From NCBI GenBank assembly GCA_032164245.1, contig JAVMKO010000006.1, forward strand, positions 201,001-265,000: 64,000 nt of DNA, given 5' to 3'. The translations under genes and the position numbers were made by a program. Below are positions 22,915 through 34,625 of this stretch, piece after piece. The stretch's first letter is position 1, and each line of letters starts with the position of its first letter. The stretch is from Sternotherus odoratus. Lineage: Eukaryota > Chordata > Testudines > Kinosternidae. The notes under the pieces are model-generated. The model ran no database searches. It was not told where the DNA came from and worked only from the letters and a program-made list of their open reading frames with translations.

Positions 22915-23645
22915 GTTGTCCTTTACTTCCTATCTTTTAACCTATTACTGAGCCATGAAAGGATCTTCCCTCTCATCCCATGACAATTTACTTTCCTTAA
23001 GAGCCTTTGGTGAGGGACCTTGTCAAAGGATTTCTGAAAATGGAAGTACATTATGTCCAGTGAACCCCCCTTATCCGCATGCTGGCGGACTCTCTCAAAA
23101 AACTCTCAAAATTGGTGAGGCATGATTTCCCTTTACAAAAGCCGAGTTGGCTCTTCCCACAACAAATCATGTTCATCTATGTATCTGAGATCTCTATTCT
23201 TTGCTGTAGTTTCAACCACTTTGCTTGGTACTGATGTTAGGCTAACTGGCTTTTAACTGATATGGTAACCCCTGAAGACTTTTTCAAAAATCAGTGTTAC
23301 ATTAGCTATTCTCCAGTCATTTGATCTAGGGGCTGATTTAAGAGACAGGTTACATACCACAGTTAATAGCTCTACAGTTTCATGTTTGAATTCCTTCAGA
23401 ACTCTTAGGTGATACCATTTGGTCCTAGTGACTTACTATTGTTTATTTTATCAATTTGTTCCAAAACCTCCTCTAATGATACCTCAGGCTGGGGCAGTTC
23501 ATCTGATTTGTCACCTAAAAAGAATGGCTCGTGCGGGAATCTCTCTCACATCTTCTGCAGTGAAACATGAATTCTTTGCAACAGTCATCTTCTCTGCAGT
23601 GACCTTATCTTCCTTGGGAGCAATCATTTTAAATGATCTTTGAGG
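22915..23645 (-). pseudogene. CR1 reverse transcriptase N-terminal half
   Basis: The plus strand reads like the reverse complement of a CR1 polymerase from motif A back to the FFASVF-like block: GGATCTTCCCTCTCATCCCA, AGAGCCTTTGGTGAGGGACC, GGCATGATTTCCCTTTACAA and GGTGATACCATTTGGTCC. It parallels 10085-10780 of the large CR1. All frames are broken by stops. Confidence 0.8.
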
Positions 23646-24405
23646 ACTCATGAAGGATGTGTGAGGGCCCAGATGACTAAAGAAGGGCACATATAGAACC
23701 TATCTTACAAAGGAAGAACAAAGAGGACCCAGGGATGTATAGACCAGTTAGCCTGATTTCAATACCTTTAAAGATACTGGAACAAATTATTAAACAACCA
23801 GTCTAGAACCACCCAGAGGATACTAGGGTTATAAATAACAGCCCATATGGATTTGTCAATAACAAATCATGCCAAACCAATCTAATTTTCTTCTTTGACA
23901 GAGTTACTGGCCTAGTGGATAGGGGTGAGCGAACAGGCAGATGTGATATGTCTTGATTTTAATAAGGTGTCTGACAGAGTCAAAGGGAGATGGGGTCTAT
24001 GTGAAATTACTATAAAGAAGGTGAAAAACTGGTTGGAAGACCATACTCAAAGAGTAGTTACCAATAACTGTCAGACTGGGAAGGTGCATCTAGAGGGGTC
24101 ATGTGGGATCAGTCCTGGGTCCGATATGATTCATATTTAATCACTTGGATAAAGGAGTGGAGAGAATGCTTAGAGGGGTTGCAGACACTGTGCAGGACAG
24201 GATTAAAATTCAAAATGGCCTTGAAAAATGGGGAATTGGTCCAAAATCAACAAGATGAAATTCAGTGAAGTACAAAGTACAACACTTAGGAAGGAAAAAT
24301 CAAATACACAGTTACAAACTGGGGGATAGTTGGCACCACAGTAGTACTGCTGAAAACCATTGGGGGATTATAGGGTATCACAAATTGAATAGGAGTCAAC
24401 CATGG
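23646..24405 (+). pseudogene. CR1 reverse transcriptase fragment, plus strand
   Basis: Pieces read MYRPVSLISIPLKILEQI-like near 23735-23790, a motif A related DVICLDFNKVSDRVKG (23940-23990, with the second conserved residue changed), and KVKNWLEDHTQRVVTN. After 24140 the frame shifts; RIKIQNGLEKW and KYKVQHLGRKNQIHSYKLG (24265-24320) follow. It is in inverted order next to the minus-strand copy at 22915-23645. Confidence 0.75.
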
Positions 24406-26529
24406 AGCACAGCTCTGCATGGGTGCTTGGTACAATTGCATCAAGTGGCAATTGGTGATCTGCCACAGCTGCTCACTCAAGTTTAGCAGGGCAGAGGGAG
24501 GTCAAAAACCACACTGGTATCTCCAATTTTTAGGCTGAAGTAGCAGTCATAAAGCTTTTAATCTGGGGCTGGCACTTTTCCCTCCTTTGATCCATTGTGG
24601 TTCCTCTCTGCCAGGCAGGGTCACTGGAACAGGACTTAGGGCATGTGATCTGTGTGCCATGTTGAAAAGTTAGTTTAGTGAGTAAGGTGTTTAGAGAAGG
24701 AACCAGAGACACAAATACAGTGCAACCTTAATGGGAAACTCCTTTTCAAGTGTCAAACATTTTAAAACACTTGAATTATTTAAATTAGCAGTTGAATCCA
24801 TATAGCTCTAGCCAGCCAGAAATAAGAAAAGGAATCCTGAAAATAAATATTCACTCATTTAAATGAATGAGCACTCATCCCAGATAAGCAGCTAAGAAAT
24901 GGATTTTTAGAGTCCATTTCATTGTTATCCTTACATTTGCATTCATTGACCCTGAGATACAGTTCCTTTACCAGCCCAGAGGACATGAGTGTCAATCACC
25001 TTATATTCTGCTTCCAGGAAAGGCAATTTTATCTCCACAAATTGAGAAATGCTCCATCAAAGATGCCCTCTGACAGCATTGCTTCATTGCTTTTTTAATC
25101 ATCTTTTCTGTGATCGTTCTTGATACAAAAAGCAATCTGACAGCAGTAAGACTGTTCAATGGGTATCTGCTAATGATATACCTTGAGCTGACACATTAAA
25201 GAAACCTGAATTAAACTATAGCAATCCACGTGTGAAAGAGTCATGAAAAAATCTCTAAGAAACCTTTTACCTTAAATATTATGGATCACAGCACTTTCAA
25301 AAAAGATTGCAGGAAACCAAATGTACCCAAGTGAGTCTTTCCCACATGCTCAGGGTTTAACTGATCACCATATTTGGGGTCCGGAGGGAATTTTTCTCCA
25401 GGGCAGATTGGCAGAGGCCCTGGGGTTTTTTCACCATCCTCTGAAGTGAGGGAAGTGACAAAATGCTAATTTTGTTTTGTTTCTCTCCAGCTCTTGCCCA
25501 GCTATTAGACATCCGACTTTAGCTCTGGCCTCCAAGAGCAGATCTAGCAATCTCTTGGCAAACAGAGCTCTCATGAGCTACAGCAGAGATTCCCTGATGA
25601 GAATTAGGGATGGGCCCAAAGTCTAAACCCCAGCAAGAGGTAGGAATTATTTTGCTCAATCAGAATAACTAGCACTAAGGGGAAGAAATTGGCACATGTA
25701 AAATGTAGGGTGTATCTCAGGAACCAACCCTTCTTGGCAGTGAGATCCAGCAGTAATCTGCCCATGCAAAGATGGAAATCGCAAGGCTTGGGGCACTGAA
25801 AACTAGTCTGGGTAGCACCTGAGTACATACAAATAGACTGAAAGGCCAAAAGGGACCATTGTAGGGATCTCCTCTGACTCTTGCTGACACAGTCTAGAGA
25901 ATGGCTCTGAATTAACTCCTAGGGATCCGATCTGTGCCACACGGCGCTGGGAAAGGAAGCCAGTGAGGTCCACTGGACAGGACACGGGTTCTGTTCCTGG
26001 TTCTTCTGCTGACGTGTGTTGTTCAGGGGATGGCCCTTAATTGGTCAGTGTGTCTGTTTTCTTATCTGTCAGAGGGGACAATACCGCTTATCTTCCTCTG
26101 TAAGCCACACTGAAATCTCTTGGTGAAAGCAGTTGTTTCTAAGCCACATTCCCTACTTCATCTAGTATATGTGGTCAGAGTGTTACAAAGGTTTTTGTCC
26201 ACATTCTGCAGCAATGGTGACACAGCAGCTCCAGTTCCATTGGTCCCCCAGTGCTTATATTCTCCCTGTTTAGTTAGTCCTCTTCGCTCCTAGTGGAGCA
26301 TAAGACGCCAACCATTCTTCTCCATTTGACTCGATCTTGGGCTAGCCTCTCCCTGTTTCGCTAAAGCTTATTTCAGACCATTTCCTTTTACAGTTGGGAC
26401 TTTCCCAGGGCTGAGCAGTTGTGTATATGTAATTTGATATACACAGTGTTTCACATTCCCTTTATCACAGTTCATGTGGCTACACATATACAATTAGCTC
26501 TTACTGTGGTAAAGTGAGATACCCCCAGA
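24406..26529. other. Unassigned sequence; small repeat block at 25370-25460
   Basis: The 25376-25450 words GGAATTTTTCTCCAGGGCAG and CCTGGGGTTTTTTCACCATC match, inverted, the start of the repeat at 26530. Nothing else is recognised; the open frames are short and without motif. Confidence 0.4.
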
Positions 26530-26745
26530 CTGCCCTGGCAAGTGACCCGCAACCCACACTGCAGAGGAAGGTAAAACTCCGCCAAAGTCATTGCCAATAT
26601 GACCTGGGGGAAAATTCCATCCTGTCTCCACCCACAGCGCTCAGTTAGACCCTCAGCATGTCAGCAAGCACCAGAGAGACAGGATGCTCAGTGCCATCTC
26701 AGAGCCCTGGCCTACCACATCCAATGTTCCAGCTCCAGCCACGGC
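26530..26745 (+). repeat. Interspersed repeat copy, family of 3430-3625
   Basis: CAAAGTCATTGCCAATATGA, CTGGGGGAAAATTCC, CGCTCAGTTAGACCCTCAGC and CCAATGTTCCAGCTCCAGCC line up in order with the 3430-3625 copy. The repeat may be an old LINE tail. No protein motif is seen. Confidence 0.55.
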
Positions 26746-26752
26746 CATCCCT

Positions 26753-26836
26753 GATAACCCAGGTTACCTCCCAGGTTACCTCCCAGGTAACCCAGGTTAC
26801 ATCCCTGATAACCCAGGTTACCTCCTGGGTAACCAC
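26753..26836 (+). repeat. Short tandem/inverted GGTTACCTCC repeat
   Basis: The word CCAGGTTAC is repeated with CTCCCAGGTTAC and its inverse GGTAACC about seven times. The tract is partly self-complementary, so it can fold. Confidence 0.75.
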
Positions 26837-26839
26837 AAG

Positions 26840-26909
26840 GTGCACATCCTGAGACTGATATATCTGCCTTCCAGCACTCTCCTATACCCTTCTGGTCTGA
26901 CTCTGTCAC
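26840..26909 (-). repeat. LTR end fragment, family of 11155-11737
   Basis: The 70 bases ending CTGGTCTGACTCTGTCACA match the end of the LTR at 11155-11737 with few changes. The rest of the LTR is absent. Confidence 0.8.
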
Positions 26910-26941
26910 AAAAGATATATATATATATAAAAGTCAAGTGG

Positions 26942-26991
26942 TGTGTGTATGTATGTATGTATGTATGTATGTATGTATGTATGTATGTATG
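26942..26991 (+). repeat. (TATG)n microsatellite
   Basis: About twelve tetranucleotide units follow directly on the Helitron-like left end. Copy C has a similar tract at 42886-42920, so it travels with the element. Confidence 0.9.
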
Positions 26992-27216
26992 ACAGCGAAC
27001 TCCTCCCGCACCGTTTAAGGCAGAGACTTGAAATTTGGTACAGTTAGGGGTCTTGGGGTCAGGATGGTCTTAAGGGTCGAAAAAATTTCGGATCTCACCT
27101 CTGACGCCCCCCAGGGGTGAAAGTCTTTCAGGGCCAATCACATCAGCTGGGCGGTTAGGTGGTGATGATGTCATAATACCCCCTCCAACAGACACCTCAC
27201 TCACTCAGCTCACCCC

Positions 27217-28255
27217 TCCCTCCTCCAACGGAACCCCGGAGATCCCTCAGTTCTCTGCCCCTCCCTCCTCCAACGGAACCCCGGAGATCCCTCAGTTCTC
27301 TGCCACTCCCACCTCCCAACGGAACCCCGGAGATCCCTCAGTTCTCTGCCCCTCCCACCTCCAACGGAACCCCGGAGATCACTCAGCTCACTGCCCCTCC
27401 CCCTCCCAACGGAACCCCGGAGATCACTCAGTTCTCTGCCCCTCCCGCCTCCAACGGAACCCCGGAGATCACTCATTCTCTGCCACTCCCACCTCCCAAC
27501 GGAACCCCGGAGATCACTCAGCTCACTGCCCCTCCCCCCTCCCAACGGAACCCCGGAGATCACTCAGTTCTCTGCCCTTCCCACCTCCCAACGGAACCCC
27601 GGAGATCACTCAGCTCACTGCCCTTCCCACCTCCCAACGGAACCCCGGAGATCACTCAGCTCACTGCCCCTCCCCCCTCCCAACGGAACCCCGGAGATCA
27701 CTCTGTTCTCTGCCCCTCCCCCCTCCCAACGGAACCCCGGAGAGCCCTCAGTTCTCTGCCCCTCCCCCCTCCCAACAGAACCCCGGAGATCACTCAGTTC
27801 TCTGCCCCTCCCCCCTCCCAACGGAACCCCGGAGATCACTCAGTTCTCTGCCACTCCCACCTCCCAACGGAACCCCGGAGATCACTCAGTTCTCTGCCAC
27901 TCCCACCTCCCAACGGAACCCCGGAGATCACTCAGTTCTCTGCCCCTCCCACCTCCAACGGAACCCCGGAGATCACTCAGCTCACTGCCCTTCCCACCTC
28001 CCAACGGAACCCCGGAGATCACTCAGTTCTCTGCCCCTCCCGCCTCCAACGGAACCCCGGAGATCACTCAGTTCTCTGCCACTCCCACCTCCCAACGGAA
28101 CCCCGGAGATCCCTCAGTTCTCTGCCCCTCCCACCTCCAACGGAACCCCGGAGATCACTCAGCTCACTGCCCCTCCCCCCTCCCAACGGAACCCCGGAGA
28201 TCACTCAGTTCTCTGCCACTCCCACCTCCCAACGGAACCCCAGACCCCACCAGCT
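27217..28255. repeat. 45-bp minisatellite, 23 units
   Basis: The core GGAACCCCGGAGATC recurs 23 times with a spacing of 45-46 bp, separated by CTCAGTTCTCTGCC and a C-rich stretch. Copy C has four such units at 43155-43310, and copy B a few, inverted, near 31715-31790 and 32285-32390. The number has therefore expanded strongly in copy A. Confidence 0.95.
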
Positions 28256-28510
28256 CTGTGCCGCCCCCCACCTGCGAAGGTCCCCAGAATCCCTCAGCTC
28301 TGGGCCCCCTCCCCGCCTGTGACAGATCCGAGTTGGGTTTGGTGGGACGGTAAGTGAGGTGGGGGTGTCGGGTTCGGTCGGGGGGTGAGGTGGGGGTGTT
28401 GGGTTTGCTTGGGGGGGGTCAGGTGGGGGTGTCGGGTTTGGTTGGGGGGGTAAGTGATCCGGGGGGTGTCGGGGTTGGTCTGGGGGGGTGGGAAGGTGTC
28501 GGGTGGGGTG

Positions 28511-31500
28511 GCCATGACCTTGCTCAGCTCACACCATTCTATACCCTGGCCAAACAGCGCATGCCAGCTGGCAAATGCACCTTTGGCATTCCTCTCTGGG
28601 TTCATCTTAAATAACTGTAAATGGAATGTTTATGTGTGGATTATTCTTCAAAAGTGGCTTTTCAAATTCTGTGCCAGGCTCAGTTCCCTCCAGCGAGACA
28701 GCCTTTTGTTTCCTCTCATTTAGTGAAAGTCCATGACTCATCCCCAAGAATCGCTATTTATTTCTAACAGGAGGAGAAAATTCCCCAAGAGACAGCAGCT
28801 CAAGAGACTTTAATAGTCCCTGTCTCCTGCAGTGGTGTGCCTTTAGATGAGGAAATCAGTGTTATTCAATAGCCCCAATAGTACTTTTAGAATGCCAGAA
28901 CTGTATCAAGATTAATTTTATTTTTGTTTTTTGGTGCCCCATTTCAAAGCAATTTTTCTGATTAGACAGCACTGGATATTTTGTCGGATTCATTATTTAA
29001 CACATTTTTGTTTCAATAATTTATCTGATCAATACTTTTTTTCACTGCTCAGCCAGCCATTGCTGTCTCGCTGCCAGTGCGGGCAGAGTAGTGCTTTAGC
29101 GTTTGATTTAGATAAGCTCCCAAAATGCTGATGTTTGTCTGAGTGTTCTCTGAACCTCTCAATTATGCAAAATTAGGAAGTACCTCCCATGAGATTAGCC
29201 CATGATTTAGAAGTTCTGTATCTCTAAATCTGTTCCTGGCTACAGAGTGAACCTTCAACTACAAGAATGAAAACTAATAGAACTAAAGTCAACTCAGTTA
29301 TTGCAAGTCTCACTACAGTTTCCATTCATGTCTGGTGAGAGTTTTGGGCAATGAACCTTTATGGTTAGGCGCACACCCTAAATTTTAAATCACCTTTATT
29401 TTAAAATGGCTTCCTGTCTCAACAAAACGTAACTTTTTGAAAAATCCTTGAGTAATTCAAGCTTTTACCTTTTTCTTCAGCATCCCACTCTGAAACAAGA
29501 ATTAATTATTTCCCCCCTCATTTTAGTGGCTATTTTGTAAACGGTTGGTAGAGGTATAACGTGTACCCCTTAGCTCTGCCAGCTACATGAAAAAGCAAAC
29601 AGATTTTCATCTGACTTTAAACCCCATTGAAATGCAAGCTCAAAGCTTTAAAGGAAAGTACTTTTCTGTGAAAGATTTGTTTTGGTTCATTTCCTTTGCA
29701 ATTACATTAATGTTTAATGAAAATAGATTATGAAAAAAGGCACAGAATGGTAATTTTCATGAGCCGATTATGTCTATGGAGGTGGAACAAACACCAAAGG
29801 TAAGAAAATGGATTTTAATGTGACTTTCAAGATATCTGGGAAGGTATTAAGTTATTTAATGAGAACACTTTTTTCATCTCTATTTCACTTCATGCCTAAT
29901 GATGATATTCTCGGGATGTTATACTACCATTTACTGAGCACTGCAGATTGCTCTGTAATGTGAGTAATACTCCAGTGAAAAGAAACAGCATCTCTTAAGA
30001 AGACATGCTGTCAAATCCCTCTCAGGAAGCAATTTGTTGCATAATGGAACAATTAAAATACAGAACTTTAAATAAAAATACACATCTTCCATATGGGTTA
30101 ATTGCCACAGGCCCTTGGAGCGAGAGGAACTCTGGCAGCGTGCACCAGCTGAGGATCTGGGCCCCTCCTTGGAACGATAAGCTTGGGGTGGATGAACCGG
30201 CTCAGATAAAATAGTTATTCCCCAAAATTCTTTCCTCGTTTTACTTTTCCATGAGTTTCTGCATTTCCAAGTCTTTGCCAAAACCATACAGAGAAATGTC
30301 AGAGTGCCAGGGACCTGACTGCAACCTGACTTACCAGTCACCCCATTTCGATCCTTGGCCTTACGGTGGTGTGAAACTGGAGTCAGGTCTTAGGAGAAGT
30401 GGTTCTCACAGCACGAAGCTGAAGCAGCAGAACTCTGACAAGACAGCCTGTTTCTAAAGAGATTTCCAGCCCAGATGCTCAACTGGTGTAAACCCACTGT
30501 AGTCAATGGAGTTATGCCAGTTTACACTAGCCAGCCATCTGGTCCACTGCATGGCCACAGATAAGGTTAAAATAAGACATTGGCTGCTCATCCGAACTGA
30601 AGCAGGGGGCAACCCTGTCTGTGAGGCCAACTCAGAAGGCAGAATTTGCACTTGGGAAATTAATTCAAGGAAAAGTATTTCTGGTGATATGATGACATCT
30701 GTAGAAGTACTAACTTCTTGTAGTGATACTCCATGATGGATTGATTGGAAATCAAGGAAGGAGACTGATTTTTTAAGGGTGACACAATTGGATTGTAACC
30801 ATGTCAGCACCCGCCTCTTGCAAGCGCACTCTATCTGGCCGATACATGCCTGCAATCCCTCAGTTTTGAATGGGGCAGCACCCACCTTTTGTGGGTGGCC
30901 CCTTTCTGGTTGGGTGTGACCCTGATTTTCTTTCTGTTCTTACAATGGGGTGGTACCATCTCTCGTGAGCACCTCCTTGGCCGATAGTTATTAGGCGAGT
31001 GTTCAGTCACTCAGCTCTCCGGCTGAGTCGCACACACTGTCCCCCCCATTATAGGGTATACAGTCTCCAGTTCTTTCTCACAGCCCTGGTAGGGACCAAA
31101 TCCTGTATTTTGGATGATTTTATATGATGGTTTCTAAACTATCATCTTAAACAGCAGTGCTTTTCTTTAGTCAATGATCAAGTTCAAGTATTATACAGAT
31201 AGTGAGTATTTAAATACCCTTGTATCTGTTACACCAGTTCTCCCATCCTTACTTTTAACATGATAGAGAGTCGTCACTTCTCTATATGGTATTTATTTAA
31301 ACTTTATTATTGTCTCTCTGTGTTTCTAAAAATAACTCACCTGCCAATTCTTTTCTTTTCAGACTTGTTAACCTGCTATATCCAATAGTGATTAGAGAGT
31401 CCTGGTTTTTTAAACTGATTTAGATGAATAAAGGGTTAGAAAAAAAACTTTCCCTTTTTCTATTATTTTTCTCTAATGAGCAGTGAAGAAATTAATGGCT

Positions 31501-31683
31501 TCTCTTTGTATTAGTGACTGGCCTTCCATGCTCAAGTCTTAATATGTCAGTGGACATCTAGCCTGAAGCCACACCTCTCTTCTTCTGCATTTTTAATTTG
31601 AAAGAGTGGTAGGTGAAACCAATGCATGTTCATATCGCTTGATAGGACTTAGGATTGTCAACCAATAGAATGCTGCCATGTAT
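28511..31683. other. Long unassigned stretch, probably unique sequence
   Basis: No transposon boundary, exon-like frame or RNA gene is seen. At 30490-30540 the words GTCAATGGAGTTATGCCAGT and TTACACTAG may be an old SINE/LINE tail. The 143-residue minus frame at 30885-30454 has no known motif. Some of this may be single-copy DNA between the repeats. Confidence 0.4.
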
Positions 31684-31690
31684 TTTATAC

Positions 31691-32507
31691 TAGCGAAAAT
31701 ACCCGGCGTTGCGCGGGTCCGTCGGAGGTGGGGAGGGGGCAGAGAGCTGAGCGAGTGCGGGGTCCATTGGAGGGGGGAGGGGACAGAGAGCAAACCTGAC
31801 ACCCCCACCTCACCCCCCTGACCAAACCTGACACCCCCACCTCACTTACCCCTCGACCAACCCCGACTCACATTTTCACCCCCCCACCCAAACCCAACAC
31901 CCCCACGTCACTCCTCTACCAACCCCAACACCCCCTGACCAACACCCACACCTCACCTCCCGTAGACCAAACCTGACACACCCACCTCACTTTCCCCCCC
32001 AACCAAACCCGACACCCCTAACTACCACCACAAACAAACCCGACACCCACACCTCACTTACCCCTCGACCAACCCTGACCCCCCTCCTCACCCCCCTAAC
32101 CAAACCCAACACCCCCACCTTCCCCCCACCAAACCCAACACCCCCTGACCAACCCCAACCCACACCCCTCACCCCTCACCCACCCCGACACCTTCCCACC
32201 CCCCCAGACCAAACCCAACACCCCCACCTCACCCCCCGACCAAACCTGACACCCCTTACCCTTCGACCAAACCCAACTCGGGTCTGTCGGAGGTGGGGAG
32301 GGGGCAGAGAGCTGAGTGAGTGCGGGGTCCGTTGGAGGGGGGAGGGGGCGGAGAGCTGAGCGAGTGCAGGGTCCGTTGAAGGGGGGTATTATGACATCAT
32401 AACTATGTCACAGAGAACAGCAGCTGCCCAGCTGATGTGATTGGCCTTTAAATAATTTCACCCCTGGGGGGCGTCAGAGGTGAGATTTGAAAAAATTTCG
32501 ACTCTTA
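31691..32507 (-). mobile_element. Helitron-like element, copy B, 5'-truncated
   Basis: Read on the minus strand the element ends with a GC hairpin (ACCCGCGCAACGCCGGGT) followed by ATTTTCG and CTAG, with T as next base, which is the Helitron 3' signature. The conserved block with the reverse complement of CTGACGCCCCCCAGGGG lies at 32460-32490. Between them are a C-rich array (31790-32275 on the plus strand) and a few 45-bp units on both sides of it. The left end is replaced by a PLE at 32508. Confidence 0.65.
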
Positions 32508-33133
32508 CACTGATTAGGACCTCACTTTCACAGGCCTTGGGAGGAAGGCCAGTCCTGGCACACAGACAACCCGCCAACCTTAAGCAGATTCTCACCAGCA
32601 ACAGCACACCGTGCCATAATAACTCCAACTCAGGAACCAATCCATGCAACAAACCTCGATGCCAACTCTGCCCACATATCTACACCAGCAACACCATCAC
32701 AGGACCTAACCAGATCAGCCACACCATCACTGGATCATTCACCTGCACATCTACCAATGTCATATATGCCATCATTTGCCAGCAATGTCCCTCTGCTATG
32801 TACATCGGCCAAACTGGACAGTCCCTACGAAAAAGGATAAATAGACACAAATCAGATATCAGGAATGGCAATACACAAAAATCTGTAGGAGAACACTTCA
32901 ATCTGCCTGGACACACAATTATAGATTTAAAAGTCACCATACTGCAGCAAAAAAACTTCAAGACCAGACTGCAAAGAGAAACTGCAGAGCTGCGGTTCAT
33001 TTGCAAGTTTGATACAGTCAATCTAGGATTGAACAAGGATCTTGAATGGCTTGCTAATTACAAAAACAGCTTCTCCTCTCTCCAAATTCACACCTCCAAT
33101 TCAGCTGCTAGAAGAATACCCCACCCTCCCTGA
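32480..33133 (+). pseudogene. Penelope-like protein C-terminus with GIY-YIG endonuclease domain
   Basis: The 217-residue frame is open throughout. About the first 10-13 residues come from the Helitron-like sequence upstream, so the ATG is not native. Residues 56-64 hold Cys-x4-Cys-x2-Cys (PCNKPRCQLCP), the zinc-like motif before the endonuclease in PLEs. The GIY-YIG domain follows: VIYAIICQQC (94-103), MYIGQTGQSLRKRINRHKSD (107-126) with the conserved Tyr-Ile-Gly and Arg118, and downstream GEHFNLPGH and TAELRFI with candidate metal-binding Glu. In full PLEs this domain cuts target DNA for the attached reverse transcriptase. Here the polymerase is absent, so the piece cannot retrotranspose alone. 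The unbroken frame suggests a recent insertion. Confidence 0.85.
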
Positions 33134-33327
33134 TTTGAGTTAACAAGCTGGTTCCGCCTGATTGGACTAACCTTGTTACCTCCTACCTGGTTCTTGCCTA
33201 CTTATCTATACCCGCCCCTGGACACTTCCACTGCTTGCATCCGACGAAGTGGGTATTAGCCTACGAAAGCTTATGCTTCAAAACTTTATAGGTAGTCTTT
33301 AAGGTGCCACAGGACTCTTTGTTACCT
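32508..33327 (+). mobile_element. Penelope-like retroelement, 5'-truncated
   Basis: The element keeps the C-terminal part of the PLE protein, a short spacer and the tail with the GACGAAGTGGGTATTAGCC block and TTTAAGGTGCCACAGGACTC. It starts in the middle of the coding region, exactly where the Helitron-like copy B stops, and ends near 33327 before the last tail words seen at 36385-36420. The reverse transcriptase domain is missing. Confidence 0.9.
33237..33279 (+). other. Hammerhead-ribozyme-like motif in the PLE tail
   Basis: CCGACGA at 33241-33247 resembles the first hammerhead core CUGANGA with U4 changed to C. It is followed by a stem (GTGGG / CCTAC with loop TATTAG), then GAAA at 33265-33268 and a possible 2-bp stem III, GC-TTAT-GC. 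PLEs are known to carry hammerhead motifs in this position. The core change makes cleavage doubtful. Confidence 0.45.
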
Positions 33328-34499
33328 CCAATATAAATTAAGCTATTTATTTAGTTTTGGATACTTCTGGATTTGGACAGTGATTCATTGTTGGATTTCA
33401 GGATATTGGGCTTTTGTGCTAGAGTGGTGTGAATACTGATAAAGTTTGCAATATTGTGCTAATGGGTTTCAAGCTTGAAATCTTCAGACCTGCAAAACCT
33501 CCTGAATATTGAACTACTTTTATTTATTTATTTTTTGCAAAAGAGTTTCTGAATGAATCACTAGACCATGAATTATTCACCGAAGTTATGAACTAAATTG
33601 ACACAATATATATTATCTACAAACAGAACAAGAGGCAAAAATCAAACCAGATAGTCATTATAAATTGTAGTAATTTGAAAAATTAGATCTGGATCATTCC
33701 CAGTCACGAGTGAACTTTAAAGTATTTGGAGCTTACATTGAAATTTGACTTGGGGTAAGCCCCAGAACTCTCGAGGCTTGTCTAGGTGGTCACTTAGTTC
33801 ACAATAAACTGGGGTGTAAATCCAGAGTGTCTCTCTCTCTCTGCCCGTCACCTATGTATGAATGTCTACGAGGACCCTGCTACAACACACTCAATGTTCT
33901 GTCGAGTTCTTTGATCTAGTCTGCTTTGAAAGAGAAATAGAAACCTACGGTCACATTGGAACTTTTAGTGGACAGCTGTAGGGTCTGCACGAACATTTAG
34001 TGTGCAGCAGTCTTGGGGAGGTAGATTTATATCTCACCTTGCTGCATACTAGCAAGTCCTAGGTGTTTATTTCAACTTCCCCAAACAGCCTTAGAAGGTC
34101 ACCCATTGTTACAAGATTTCTGGTATTTCCTACTTCTGATCAAACTGAAGATTCTTTACAAAGAGCATTTCCTGAGGTTTTATCATTTTGAGCAAAAGCA
34201 CAGAAATACTGCAGAGCCGGGCAGGCTAGAATTGATTGAACAATAGGAAAAAAACTGTGGACTTTATTTCATTTAATAAGAACTTCGTAACTTTCAAAAA
34301 ATTCCAGTAAGTGCAAGTATATCATTGCACTATTTCACTACTCTTTCTCTTCCTCCCCATGTACCTGGGGAGCTTAGTTTCATGGACTGTTAAGGCTTCA
34401 AGAGATGAATTAAAAAGCTTCCCCTTTGAGGGGGGAAATACGGTACAGCATTCCTTCCCACACCAGAGTACATCGGCTATGTACTTACCAGCGCTAACA
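33328..34499. other. Unassigned sequence
   Basis: AT-rich, no coding motif or repeat boundary recognised. Frames are short and overlapping. Confidence 0.4.
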
Positions 34500-34625
34500 C
34501 ACAACTTGGATTGTGAGCCCTTGGGGCATGGGCCACCTTTCTGTTCTGTGTTTGTATAGCGCCTAGCACTCTGAAGCCTGATCTATGCGTAGGCCTAGGC
34601 CTTACAGTAATACTAGTAACATGCC
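34500..34625 (+). repeat. L2/MIR-type repeat 3' end
   Basis: GGATTGTGAGCCCTTGGGGC, TTCTGTGTTTGTATAGCGCC, TAGCACTCTGAAG and TACAGTAATACTAGTAA follow the order of the conserved 3' end shared by L2-type LINEs and their SINEs in amniotes. Confidence 0.55.

Larger units (their letters stand above)
26916..28510 (+). mobile_element. Helitron-like element, copy A, 3'-truncated
   Basis: The left end TATATATATAAAAGTCAAG, a TATG microsatellite, and a conserved non-coding block (26995-27180, with GCGAACTCCTCCCGCACCGT and CTGACGCCCCCCAGGGG) are shared with copy C at 42861-44736. The block is followed by 23 copies of a 45-bp repeat and a short G-rich array. The Helitron-type 3' hairpin plus CTAG found in copies B and C is missing, so this copy is truncated near 28510. 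No Rep or helicase is encoded; frames on the minus strand (27563-27210, 27839-27615) are translations of the tandem repeat. Confidence 0.65.

Noticed and set aside
27210..27839. Minus-strand frames rich in GVPLGGGRG and SDLRGSVG
   Set aside because: Direct translations of the 45-bp repeat, whose length of 45 keeps a frame open by chance.
27217..28255. Possible CRISPR array because of regular 45-bp spacing
   Set aside because: There are no unique spacers: both parts of the unit are repeated, no cas genes exist, and the context is a vertebrate transposon.
32480..32514. Native start of the Penelope-like protein
   Set aside because: The bases up to about 32507 match the Helitron-like conserved block of copies A and C, so the start codon is borrowed.
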